A stretch of DNA of 64,000 bases from Scolanthus callimorphus (lineage: Eukaryota > Cnidaria > Anthozoa > Actiniaria > Edwardsiidae), in assembly GCA_033964015.1 (NCBI GenBank), contig CM066916.1, positions 15,974,501 through 16,038,500 on the forward strand, in the 5' to 3' direction. A program made the translations under genes and the position numbers. Shown here one piece after another: positions 23,555-33,069 of the stretch. A model generated the notes under the pieces. It was not told the DNA's origin, did no database searches, and saw nothing but the letters and a program-made list of their open reading frames with translations. Positions within the stretch are counted from its first letter, which is position 1. Each line of letters opens with the position of its first letter.

Positions 23555-23735
23555 TCACTTCCGGTCAAAATGGCGGCCATTTGGAAATTACCCTTAAGGT
23601 CCGCTAAAACGTGAAAATTGAGGATGCCTCCATATCACAAATTGTTAGTCATGGTTAGTACTGTAATTCCTGAAAAAATGGTGCTTTTAACAGAAAGTGA
23701 GCAATTCGCCTAAAAATCTGCACATATCTGCTCCA
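23555..23735 (-). repeat. Right terminal inverted repeat of the CXC transposon
   Basis: Mirror of the left end. ACTTCCGG occurs at 23557-23564, with further copies at 23411-23418 and 23389-23396, mirroring the three CCGGAAGT words at the left end. Confidence 0.8.
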
Positions 23736-24179
23736 CTAAAAGGACTTTATAGAGATAGAAAAATGAATTGGAAAAGGAACAAGATGACCTTTTGCCTTGT
23801 GTACCTAATTGCCCAGGGGGGATGATAGGGGGCGAGTCCGACGGAGCTCCAATTTTGGTACATAAAAAATACTTGAGCCACTTAAAAATACTTGTTATAC
23901 CCAAAAAAAATACCTGCTCTAAGAAATTACCCAATACACAACTTTGTTGTCCTAATAAGGCTATTTAATACCAGAATAAAGCCTGTCAGAAGTTTCAACC
24001 CCCAAAAATACCTGGTAGATCATAAACCTAAAAAAGTATTATTACTACAAATTTCATGCCCAAAAAAATACGTATCCCTCCTGGGTCTGATTGTAAGCTT
24101 GAAGAATTTTATTTTCATGTTTATCGACATAAGATTAATCCAAATCCTTAAAAATACACTTTAGTAAAAAAAAATGATA
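23736..24179. other. Degenerate non-coding sequence
   Basis: A-rich sequence with repeated CCCAAAAAAAATACC-type words. No gene was identified. It lies between the CXC transposon and an old gypsy fragment. Confidence 0.3.
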
Positions 24180-24281
24180 TCACCCAAATCGCTTCCACTG
24201 CACTCGTCGCCTTAGTGTCGATTCGATACCCATCTTTAGAGACTACTCTACCCAAAAATGAACCTTGCGTTTAATAAGTCA
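24180..24281 (-). pseudogene. Old gypsy reverse-transcriptase fragment
   Basis: The minus strand encodes [19 protein letters not shown] after a one-base shift. This closely matches the [20 protein letters not shown] segment of the intact gypsy pol at about 27960-27880. It is a fragment from a different, older copy, now abutting the LINE sequence. Confidence 0.65.
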
Positions 24282-24401
24282 CCCCCTAGGAGAAGTTTGC
24301 TCCCCTCTTGAACATTCTTGACTAAAAGATCATTTAGTCCTCTAAAAAAATTAATTTGGTTCTGCACCTTGTTAGGGGCATATACATTTACAAAGGTAAA
24401 A
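24282..24401 (-). pseudogene. L1-type LINE endonuclease fragment, downstream half
   Basis: The minus strand reads FVNVYAPNKVQNQINFF and ends near GSKLLLGGD, the APE-type endonuclease segment of L1-like ORF2. It is separated from its upstream half (28450-28644) by the gypsy insertion. Confidence 0.75.
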
Positions 24402-24644
24402 TGTTGCACGGATTCGCTGCAGTTTTTGTAGAAATCACTAAACCCGTATAGTTGTCCTGGTATCTTGTATATTTATTCTTGTGTGCTTTAAAACGCTACT
24501 TCATAATCATATATCTACTCGGTGCTCGCTCTAAATCCAAAACTCTACACGCCTCTTTGCTAACTGGCTCATATTACATGGCGTGACATGTTAACCATTA
24601 ACTTGTAATGTGTTTCCTATTTTCATGCAATTTTCTGTCTAACA
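24402..24644 (-). repeat. Gypsy 3' LTR
   Basis: 243 bp, nearly identical to the other LTR. In element orientation it begins TGTTAGACAG and ends CCGTGCAACA. Confidence 0.9.
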
Positions 24645-24660
24645 CTCGCCCTCCATTAAG
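24645..24660 (-). other. Polypurine tract of the gypsy element
   Basis: The minus strand AATGGAGGGCGAG directly precedes the 3' LTR start, the position of the plus-strand primer. Confidence 0.6.
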
Positions 24661-25065
24661 AAGTGTCATCCTTGACAACGATAAGGTTAAGTTATACATG
24701 TATAGATGTGTGTTCCATGTCTTCCTCTGCACATCAGCAACTTGGTTGGGTTGATCAGGCCCTTCCTTGAAGCTTATCTGAAGACTATTCTACGTTCACA
24801 ACTTACTTGACATGAATAACTAATTTCTTTCGAAATTTTCAATATGTAATTTGTCTACATATCCTAAAATACCAGGAGTGCAATCTTATTTTTAACAACA
24901 CAAACATAATAATAAAACAATAACTAGCTGGAAAATATAAACATTTGTAATCAATCAGGTCATACTGGAAAATGTAACCATTTGGAATCAGTCAAGTCAT
25001 GTACTAAGGATTATAAGTGTATCTAAACATTGTTCATCAGTTCTGCATGATACTTCGCGTACTTT

Positions 25066-28000
25066 CTATGCGTAGCTCGGTATCTCGTAACTTGTTGCAG
25101 TGGTACCGTAACTTTGTTGGTATGGCCCCGCCGGTTGCACGTAACTTTGTTGATTTATCATAGGTTGCACGTAACTTTGTTGATTAATCACAGGTTGCAC
25201 GTAGTATGGACTCTGATGTAGTGGATATCCGTAATGGTGAGCATGCGGTAACAACGGTTGGTAAACATACGGCAAATGCTGCTTATTCACCGCTACCCAA
25301 TTTAAATACACTGGCGTACCCGGCTCTATATACGTAAACCGTGTTGGCGCACATCGATTGCGTATGGGACGAGCTTCTGAAGCTTCAATTTCCGGTGGAT
25401 CTATAGCAGCGCCGTGGATAAGCCTTGTTTCATCTTCATTTGTGCCATCCACATCTTGTTGTTCACTCTCACCTGCCGAACTGTCATCGTCAGTTAAGTC
25501 GGTCTCCTCTGGTGTGGCACCGCCTTCCGCTATTATCTCCACTTCTTCCTCTGCGGTGGCATCTAGACAATGACCAGTCTCGTTTTCCGGTTCCGTAGCC
25601 TGGTTAGAAGGCTCTCCGGCGGCCGGTGTAGCAACCCAATCAGAAAGATCATCGTTGTCTGATTCGTCATCGCTACTTCTATCCTCTGCGGTCTCTTGGA
25701 CATGCCGTGGGTGTGGAATGGGTGGTCTATGTCTTGTAGGTTGAGCTGGGATCCATGGATCGATGGGTAGGTAGTCACAAGGCAATAAGAAGTTCCTATG
25801 TAGTGTGCGGATCTTCCCATTGCATCTTCTCTCCGGCCGGACGTCATACACTGGACTGTCTGACCCTTTCCGCTCCACTATGACATACACCTCGTCCTCC
25901 CAAAAAGCACGAAGCTTTCCGGGGCCCCCTCTCTCTAATAGATTACGCACAAGTACGCGGTCCCCTGGTTCTAATGTTGAGCTTCTCACACGTCGGTCAT
26001 AACCTTTCTTACCTCTGTTCGCACCCTGTGTTGCCGACTTTTGTGCTAACAAATAGGCTTGCTGCATCGCGAGTTTCCACTTCGAAGCATACTCCGAAGG
26101 TGTCGATGCCTGTGCGGTACCTGGCACCTCAAACATTATATCGATGGGTAGCCGTGGGCTTCTTCCGAAGAGTAAATAAAATGGGGAAAACTTTGTAGAC
26201 TCGTGGACAGTACAATTGTATGCATGGATAACCTTGTTCACGTGATCCTTCCATCTTGTTTTATGAGCCTCTGGGAGTGTCCGGAGCATCCCGAGCAATG
26301 TGCGGTTCATGCGTTCTACTAAACCGTTCCCTTGGGGGTGATATGGTGTTGTACGCGAATGCAGAATACCGGATAACTGCTCTAGGCGCTTGAACAGCTT
26401 GTTCTCAAACTCTCCGCCCATGTCATGGTGTAATTTCTCAGGGAAACCAAAGCGCTGAATATAATCATTGAAGATCTTGTCGGCAGCTGTCTCGCCAGCT
26501 TTATTCCGTGTCGGGTATGCCTGGGCGTATTTTGTGAAGTGGTCAACGACAACAATAATATATTCATACCCCCCTGAGCTTTTTTCAAGATGGACAAAAT
26601 CTATGGAAATTAGTTGGAATGGCGCTGTCGTTATGATCGGTTTCAACGGTGCGACAGTAGGGAGGTTCGGTCGTCTTTGTTTCATGCATCTACACACTCG
26701 GTTAATAAAATGATCTATGTCTCTCCGCATGTTTGGCCAAGAGAATCGTTCTCGGGCTAGTGAAAGGACCCTTTCCACCCCTAAATGTCCCATCTCTTCG
26801 TGGAGCTCTCGATAGACAAGTCTCCTAAACTTCTTGGGAAGGGCAACTTGTCCTTTGTGCAACAATACACCCCTCTTATCTATACTCAGGTTCTGCCATC
26901 GATTGAGATATTTTCTAACTACCGGAGGTTCTCTTCTTATTTCGCTGACAGCTGGCTTCTGCTTTGTGGCGAGGAGCTCTAATACACGACTTATTGCGGG
27001 GTCTTCATGCTGTCCCCTTTTCACATCGACAGGCCTTACGCTGGCTGGTTCCTCGTCAGTCAGGAGCTCGGTTTGTTGGTCAGTTACCGATGCTATTAGC
27101 ACTGCGTCCCCACATGAAGATGCCTTAACTGATGATATAGCTGCTTGAACTGTGGGCATTGACATATGCTCTGTGCAGCTGTTCATGTATTCCTGGACGC
27201 TCAGTGGAGGTCTTGAAAGGCAATCTGCATCTACGTTAGTTCGTCCAGGCCGGTACCTAATTTCAAAATTGAATTCTGCTAACTCTCCCGCCCATCTTAG
27301 TCCAGTCGCGTTCAGTCTCGCTGTCGACAGAACATAAGTTAAAGGGTTGTTATCAGTATATACCACAAAGTTTGGCGCATAATAGAGATAGTCTCTGAAC
27401 TGTTCCGTAACCGACCATTTCAATGCTAGAAACTCCAGTTTATTAGAGTGCAAGTGATAATTCTTTTCAGCGGGTGACAAGGTCCTTGATGCATACGCTA
27501 TCACTCTTAAGACTCCCTGTTGTTCCTGGTATAACACCGCCCCAAGTCCATCCTGGGAAGCATCAGTATGTAAAATGAAGGGTGATTCATAGTTTGGGTA
27601 AGCGAGAATTGGTGGTGAGGTGATATAATCGATCAGACATTCCATGGCTGACTGATGGACAGAGGTCCACTCGATGACTGTCTTAGACGGGCGTTGTCCA
27701 CCACGTGTGTTGGCCTTACCCTTCTTATTATTGGGAGTAGCTGGGTCGGCAGGATTGTTCAGTAAATCATAGATTGGCTTGGCTTTCTGTGCAAAGTTCT
27801 TTATGTATCTGCGGTAAACACCGAGAAGGCCCATGAGTTTCCGAATATCTCCCACTGTCTGTGGTTTTGAATTTCTCCACGCCTCGACTGCACTTGTCGC
27901 TTTTGGGTCCATCCGATATCCCTCTTTACTCACTAGTCTACCCAGGAAAGATAGTTTTTTCTTAAATAATGAACATTTCCTTGCTTTCAACTTAACTCCG

Positions 28001-28206
28001 TGACTACGCAGACGTTGAAGTACTGTGCGTAAGTGTTCGATGTGGTCCGAAAATGTTTCTGAAAAAACTATCACATCGTCTAAGTATGGAATAGCTATTT
28101 CATCTCGTAAGTCGCCTAAGCAGTTCTCCATAAATCTTTGGAAATTCGCTGGAGCGTTCATTAAACCAAACGGGATTCGTACCCATTCCCGTCTGAGCCC
28201 CCAAAA
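25066..28206 (-). CDS. Gypsy Pol: partial RT, RNase H, integrase
   Basis: Open from the LTR junction (near 28206) to the stop at 25066; the first ATG ([14 protein letters not shown]) gives 1031 residues. Order: the C-terminal half of reverse transcriptase with the YLDD catalytic box (residues 26-29); RNase H ([17 protein letters not shown]); an HHCC integrase zinc finger ([10 protein letters not shown] through CRCMKQ); and an integrase core with the acidic residues in [14 protein letters not shown] and [11 protein letters not shown] long acidic Glu/Asp/Thr-rich linker follows. The C-terminus ends in repeated QSYVQP units. No chromodomain was seen. The frame has no stop, in keeping with near-identical LTRs, but it lacks Gag, protease and half of reverse transcriptase, so it could move only with help. 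Confidence 0.9.
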   Translation of the reverse strand, partial: FWGLRREWVRIPFGLMNAPANFQRFMENCLGDLRDEIAIPYLDDVIVFSETFSDHIEHLRTVLQRLRSHGVKLKARKCSLFKKKLSFLGRLVSKEGYRMDPKATSAVEAWRNSKPQTVGDIRKLMGLLGVYRRYIKNFAQKAKPIYDLLNNPADPATPNNKKGKANTRGGQRPSKTVIEWTSVHQSAMECLIDYITSPPILAYPNYESPFILHTDASQDGLGAVLYQEQQGVLRVIAYASRTLSPAEKNYHLHSNKLEFLALKWSVTEQFRDYLYYAPNFVVYTDNNPLTYVLSTARLNATGLRWAGELAEFNFEIRYRPGRTNVDADCLSRPPLSVQEYMNSCTEHMSMPTVQAAISSVKASSCGDAVLIASVTDQQTELLTDEEPASVRPVDVKRGQHEDPAISRVLELLATKQKPAVSEIRREPPVVRKYLNRWQNLSIDKRGVLLHKGQVALPKKFRRLVYRELHEEMGHLGVERVLSLARERFSWPNMRRDIDHFINRVCRCMKQRRPNLPTVAPLKPIITTAPFQLISIDFVHLEKSSGGYEYIIVVVDHFTKYAQAYPTRNKAGETAADKIFNDYIQRFGFPEKLHHDMGGEFENKLFKRLEQLSGILHSRTTPYHPQGNGLVERMNRTLLGMLRTLPEAHKTRWKDHVNKVIHAYNCTVHESTKFSPFYLLFGRSPRLPIDIMFEVPGTAQASTPSEYASKWKLAMQQAYLLAQKSATQGANRGKKGYDRRVRSSTLEPGDRVLVRNLLERGGPGKLRAFWEDEVYVIVERKGSDSPVYDVRPERRCNGKIRTLHRNFLLPCDYLPIDPWIPAQPTRHRPPIPHPRHVQETAEDRSSDDESDNDDLSDWVATPAAGEPSNQATEPENETGHCLDATAEEEVEIIAEGGATPEETDLTDDDSSAGESEQQDVDGTNEDETRLIHGAAIDPPEIEASEARPIRNRCAPTRFTYIEPGTPVYLNWVAVNKQHLPYVYQPLLPHAHHYGYPLHQSPYYVQPVINQQSYVQPMINQQSYVQPAGPYQQSYGTTATSYEIPSYA

Positions 28207-28449
28207 TGTTGCACGGATTCGCTGCAGTTTTTGTAGAAATCACTAAACCCGTATAGTTGTCCTGGTATCTTGTATATTTATTCTTGTGTGCTTTAAAACG
28301 CTACTTCATAATCATATATCTACTCGGTGCTCGCTCTAAATCCAAAACTCTACACGCCTCTTTGCTAACTGTCTCATATTAAATGGCGTGACACGTTAAC
28401 CATTAACTTGTAATGTGTTTCCTATTTTCATGCAATTTTCTGTCTAACA
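28207..28449 (-). repeat. Gypsy 5' LTR
   Basis: 243 bp; differs from its partner at three sites that I can see (G/T, C/A and T/C). Confidence 0.9.
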
Positions 28450-28644
28450 AAAACTCTCACCTTGTAGGAGAATAAAACGACCTTGTTCATCTGTGGTAAT
28501 ATTTTGGACGGTAAGATCTAATGATGCTATGAGACTCTTGAATAAATATAATGTCAGCCTTTTGCTTGTTCAGCCAAGTGAAAACTGCGTTGCGCTTTCC
28601 AATTGAACGTATGCCACGCACATTCAAAGATAGAATTTTGAATT
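28450..28644 (-). pseudogene. L1-type LINE endonuclease fragment, upstream half
   Basis: The minus strand reads LSLNVRGIRSIGKRNAV and WLNKQKADIIFIQESHS, the start of an APE endonuclease. About 35-40 residues are then missing with a frame change, and TTDEQGRFILLQGESF runs to the gypsy insertion point. The internal loss predates or is independent of the gypsy insertion. Confidence 0.75.
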
Positions 28645-28981
28645 GTATATTTAACGCGCCCATTCAGGTATTTGGGATCAAAATTGCATGACTGCACCCG
28701 GCCCTGAACTATACTCCAGTTTCCTCCAAGAAATGCGAATGCACGAACAACGTAACACAATAAACAAATGAAACCAAACAATAACTAGGTAAAAGTAAAA
28801 ACACACATAGTTGAAAAGTTGTAATTAGGCCTTTCAAAACGCTACTCTTGACTGGAGTCTCGTACGTCATTAAGTCAAATTGCCAAAAAAAAGGCCAACT
28901 CCATAGCAAAAATTAGCATAATGCAGTCTGTCAAATCTAACCTATTCTTATTTATAGCAGCTTTAAAGTAGTTCTGAGTTG
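28645..28981. other. Spacer right of the LINE fragment
   Basis: No coding exon or repeat recognised; open frames here have no family match. Confidence 0.3.
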
Positions 28982-29522
28982 CTAGGGCCCGGTTCTGGTG
29001 TCGTAGACCTGTGCTGACGCTGTCGGTTCATCTGCCACATACGCTCCATTTCTTCCTGGCCCTGGATAAACTCCTCGTACGGGTGGAGGCTCGTCTGGAG
29101 TGACATCGGGATTGGGCGCAGGCCTTCCTTGAAGCGTTTGCCCTTGGGTTCCTGATTTCTCTTGAGTATCTAAAAGGAATAAGAGTACATTTAAAATGTC
29201 AGAAAACATAACAGCTTTCATTTGATATTGCCTGTGAAGTTTTTGCGCTTCCGTTTGTTGTTACGATAATGTATTGATTCAAAGTTCACAATTTTTTATT
29301 CATTTCCTCACCTTCCTGTGACTTTTTTTCCCATCTTTCTAGAACTTCCGCTGGATGACAGTATCCAGCATACTTCACTTCAACCTTGTCTCCTATCTCA
29401 AGCGGCGGATTCCTTCCTGTTTTGTTTGAATTAACTAAGCGTATATCTTTGCGCAATGGCCAATCGAACATACTATTCACAATCAGTCCTCCAAATGATT
29501 TTGACTTTGTCTCTGGTGGTCA
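28982..29522 (-). CDS. Two-exon gene of unknown function
   Basis: On the minus strand, exon about 29522-29312 encodes FDWPLRKDIRLVNSN then EIGDKVEVKYAGYCHPAEVL, and ends at a consensus donor (AAG|GTGAGG). The next exon, 29169-28982, starts after TTTTAG and completes the split codon as GAT; it encodes a Gly/Pro-rich tail ending TRTGP. The segment GDKVEVKYAGYCHPAEVLE resembles small Tudor/Agenet-like barrels by pattern only. The upstream start is not certain: an ATG at 29480 is possible, but the frame is open to a TGA before 29522. It could be the 3' end of a larger gene. Confidence 0.4.
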
Positions 29523-29809
29523 TATTGATCGATAAATAGTTGTTTAGGATTTACTCGTAGAAATGGAAATTGGTCTGTGTATGCTCGTTATAAACTTGCT
29601 TTTGGATCGAAATTAGCCAATAGGAGACAATACGGACTCCTGTATTATGTTCGTTAAACCAATCAGTGGAAAACAGATAAAAGCGCAATGCATGTTTCCT
29701 CGGAAGTTCGCACAAGTAATTTACGCATGGATTCGCATAGATTTTGAGTTGAAATTAGCGCATTAGACTACGAGTTTTTTCTGAGTCAATAGATAGTTAA
29801 TGAGGCGCG

Positions 29810-30075
29810 TAGCGTAGCACCCACTCTTTGTTTTATTATTATCTTTATTAATTTTGATAAATATCCCACCCTACATATCTTAGTGGGTCGTAGCACCCAC
29901 TTGCATACTATCACGAATCCTGCAATCTGATTGGCTACGCTACTCACTATCTATTATGTGATAGGTAGTGAGTAGCGTAGCCAATCAATACGTGTGCTAA
30001 AACGTATTTATTATCGTTATTTTGCACTAGCGTTTTCGTGATAGCTACCTATCTTATGTGAGTTCTAGTTGGCTC
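29810..30075. mobile_element. MITE related to the one in the transposase intron
   Basis: Shares GCATACTATCACGAATCCTG and TGATTGGCTACGCTACTC with 19920-19980, plus the GCGTTTTCGTGATAGC-type right part. TAGCACCCACT words flank it. The adjoining 29760-29815 sequence is an inverted match to 20110-20165. Confidence 0.55.
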
Positions 30076-30133
30076 ATTAGCGGCAAACTGTCTCCTTCAA
30101 AAACGGTTTTTTTTCGTGTGGTCGCAGAAGAAC

Positions 30134-30202
30134 ATGGAATTGCGTTCAAGACAAGAAGCTCGTCGCAGACGTAAATCTCGTGAATTCAGCAAACGATTCG
30201 GG
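30134..30202 (+). CDS. Possible 5' exon, arginine-rich
   Basis: The ATG at 30134 begins MELRSRQEARRRRKSREF and the frame reaches GGG|GTAGG, a possible donor at 30203. No downstream exon was found, so this is weak. Confidence 0.15.
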
Positions 30203-31107
30203 GTAGGAAATAAAACAAAACAACCGCAGGATATCTTATCACAAGTAGAAACATTTTGCAAATGTATACTTACCCCTTAACCTATATAGCAAAATTCATA
30301 CACCCTTTCATACATACTTTTTTCAATCATTTACAATCTGTTAGCTTGTCAAAACCTAAATAAGTTCAGTGCCTTTCTTTAAAAAAAAACTAAAAAAAGT
30401 ATTATTCGACGTACAGAAAAGACCTATCAAGCCGGTACACTCACGGCTTTGGCGCAACAAGATCCTCTGATCCATGCCTACAAAACTGCCTAATTTCGCG
30501 GAACAGATACCTTTTCCGCTCATCAGAAAGGCCCTCTTGCAAAATGGTGTTCGGAAATTTCTCTCGGGCGGAAGAGTAGCCTGATCTTTAAGAAGGAGAA
30601 ACTCTTGCTCCACAGATAAAGCGTGCTCCTTCTGGAAATTTTTTACCGGGACGATAATACACGAACTCTACCATGAGGAAGCTGAGAAAATATATTTTAG
30701 TTTTTACAGATAGACGTATTTTTCGCACCAAAAATGGTGATGTCGGTCACAGCCTGTATAGATTCTATAGAATTTTTCCATTTTTGAACGCTTATTTCTG
30801 TGGCGGCGCGAACCCAGTCCTCTGCCTTTTGTGATAATTCGAAATGTGGAGCACAAATCTACAAATTAGGATAGAAATCATTGAGTAACAGTATTTTTGG
30901 CGAAACGTTGCTCGAAGTTGTAAAATAACCTGCCTTAATTATCAAGATGTGTACCCTGTGGTATATCAAAATAGAAATTTTCATCATAAAACTACACGTG
31001 AAAATATATTATTCATACTAATGACCTTGGTTTAAACTTAATATATAGATTTAGCCACTGGCTAAAAGCGGAGCTCCCGGTTGTGTACATGATGTATATC
31101 ACTATAA
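30203..31107. other. Non-coding region
   Basis: No supported gene. Bases 31015-31045 (ATACTAATGACCTTGGTTTA) recur at about 35907, and 31050-31082 is an inverted match to 13576-13606. Confidence 0.3.
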
Positions 31108-31190
31108 TATGTAAAGAGAAGTAGCCACCAGAGCTCCGGCGGTCCGTAAAGAGAAGTAGCCACCAGAGCTCCGGTGGTCCGCCGGCTTGT
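31108..31190. repeat. Short tandem duplication, two ~35-bp units
   Basis: GTAAAGAGAAGTAGCCACCA followed by GAGCTCCGG occurs twice in direct succession, differing at one base (CGGCGG against CGGTGG). Confidence 0.8.
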
Positions 31191-31929
31191 TTTGACAGCT
31201 CTGCTGTATTCCCAATAGATATTGATATTTTGTATCAAGACAAGAAGTTTTTTTTGTAAATAAATAAAGTAGGGAAATAAGGTAATCTATCCGCAAATAG
31301 AAAAAAAACTAGTCGAGGCGGATGGCATTAGGTATCAAAAGCACATATTGATTGTAGTTGTAGCTTTCTCCTGTTAATGTAAAGGGCAAATCTAAGCTAA
31401 AATAGTGCTAATAAAAAAAATCAAACTTTTCTTTTGGAAATTCCTGAAAATTGTGTTTTAAGATCTGAGAAAAGTAATACCCCCTTGAGATGTAAAAGAT
31501 AAAACAACCACCTACATAGCTTGTCAATGTTGTTATTATGTATGAACTGTTCTTTCGAGTTTTCAGAGAGATGAGACCCAGTTATGCATTTTCCGTATGC
31601 ATTTTTCAGTCTCTGCATTTTAGACTTGCCGGTAAGAAAACTGGCCGCCATTTTGTTTTTCTGATCTAATCCCCAACTAAAGCCCCACATCCCTTGGTGA
31701 AGGATGGCAAAATGAGCTAATGCCCCACCTACACGGGACAAAGATAGCCACTAAAAAGGTTCTAAATCTCCACCAAAGCCCCACATATCCTGGGGTGGGG
31801 GTTACTTTGACTGGTGCATAATTAAGAATGGAGTAATCAAGAGAAAAGCTTTTATTTCATGAGCTGTTTTAATATTTCAACATATACCTACCGTGTGTAC
31901 CATATTATTACATGTTCAGTGTATGTTTA

Positions 31930-33069
31930 CTAAAATGTGCCACCCCAGAAAATACCCATCATGAATGAGCAGAGAAATTCAGAAAACTTTGGGGATGGGT
32001 GGCATAAAGGGAGGGCTATACCTATTTGGCAGCTTTTTAGGGGCAGTCAAATCATTCTAGTTCATAACTACTAAATATATACACTTTACCAGAAGGCTTG
32101 GAACAAAACATATACCAAGGTGAGGTGAGAGTTGCACCTTTTCTAGACACCTGCAGATGGGTGGGTAAGATGTTTTTATAAAAATGCAAGGGAGGACCAA
32201 CACTATATTGAAAACAATTGCTGAAATTCCCAATTCCTCTCCTCCTCCTCCCTTAAAAAAAACCTTCCCTGTGTGCAAAACCCACCATGGAGAGAAGAGT
32301 ATTTGATAATCTGGCATTGTGTGGCCCAGAAAATATCCATCCCCCACCCAAAGAAGGGCATTGAATAGTGACCCCAACCCAACCCCTCTGGAATTTCTCC
32401 AAAGAAAAACAGAAACATACAGTATTTGTATGGAATAAGTCAGTTAAATTAAACACAACCACTCCGAAATTTCCAGTCCCTTCTGTGGAGGGGTGTGTGT
32501 GGGGGGGGGGGAAGGGATGAATATTTTCTGGAACCAAGCATTACACATAACATTATAAAGCTGGAGATCATATGAGTAATCTTAAATATGCTCATGGAAA
32601 TCTAAAGCCATCAATCTATTGCTTTAGTATTCACTAACCAGATTATCAAAAACTAGTGGATACATTTGTTTTCCCCAAAACACAAGACAATCGTACTGAA
32701 CACCCTATGCTAACTGCTATGTAATCATCTTAGTCCCGAATGAATTGTCACTAAGAATCCAAGTTTTATTGCTTTTATAAAATAGTATTGCATTTGCTGT
32801 GTGTTTATATGAGAATGCACAGTTTTCAACCAATTAGAGTGTGCATACTATACCTTAATATTTTCTGGAACCCTACAATATTATAAAATAGCTAATACCC
32901 CCAGTGAAGGGTGTACTTGAAAGTGACCCCCCCCCCCCCCCCATCCCCAACCCTTGGAATTTCAAAAGAAATATACAGTATTTGTATGGAGAAGTTCAGG
33001 TAAATTGATTGGCCCCCACGCATTCCAATGCGGTGTGAGGTATGGATATTTTCTGGAACCACACATTTC
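31930..33069. mobile_element. Cluster of GTGTGGTTCCAGAAAATA-type MITEs
   Basis: One copy spans about 32316-32545 (CATTGTGTGGCCCAGAAAATA to TATTTTCTGGAACCAAGCA). Another runs to 33067 (TATTTTCTGGAACCACACA). Partial copies lie near 31935 and 32865. C-runs and G-runs in the middle match copy A at 12901. Confidence 0.55.

Larger units (their letters stand above)
16812..23735. mobile_element. 6.9-kb DNA transposon with CXC transposase and ~175-bp TIRs
   Basis: Inverted ends of about 175 bases enclose a single transposase gene. Matching blocks are: TGGAGCAGATATGTGC (16812-16827 and complement 23720-23735, perfect); a 28-base block (16831-16858 against 23680-23707, one mismatch); GTGATATGGAG; and ATGGCCGCCATTTTGA followed by CCGGAAGT. 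Overall arm identity is lower between blocks. I could not identify a target-site duplication, so the exact outer base is uncertain by a few positions. The gene inside has a stop and a frameshift, so the copy is inactive, but its 5' and 3' ends are well kept. Confidence 0.8.
24402..28449 (-). mobile_element. Gypsy/Ty3 LTR retrotransposon with internal deletion
   Basis: Two 243-bp LTRs (24402-24644 and 28207-28449) differ at about three positions, so the insertion is recent. Ends are TGTTAGAC..GCAACA. It duplicated four bases: TTTT on the minus strand (24398-24401 and 28450-28453). On the minus strand the order is LTR, nine bases of a primer site, reverse transcriptase starting mid-domain, RNase H, integrase, purine tract, LTR. 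Gag, protease and the first half of reverse transcriptase are deleted. Confidence 0.9.

Noticed and set aside
24402..28449. Two solo LTRs rather than one element
   Set aside because: They are in the same orientation, differ at only about three sites, enclose an intact pol and share one 4-bp target duplication.
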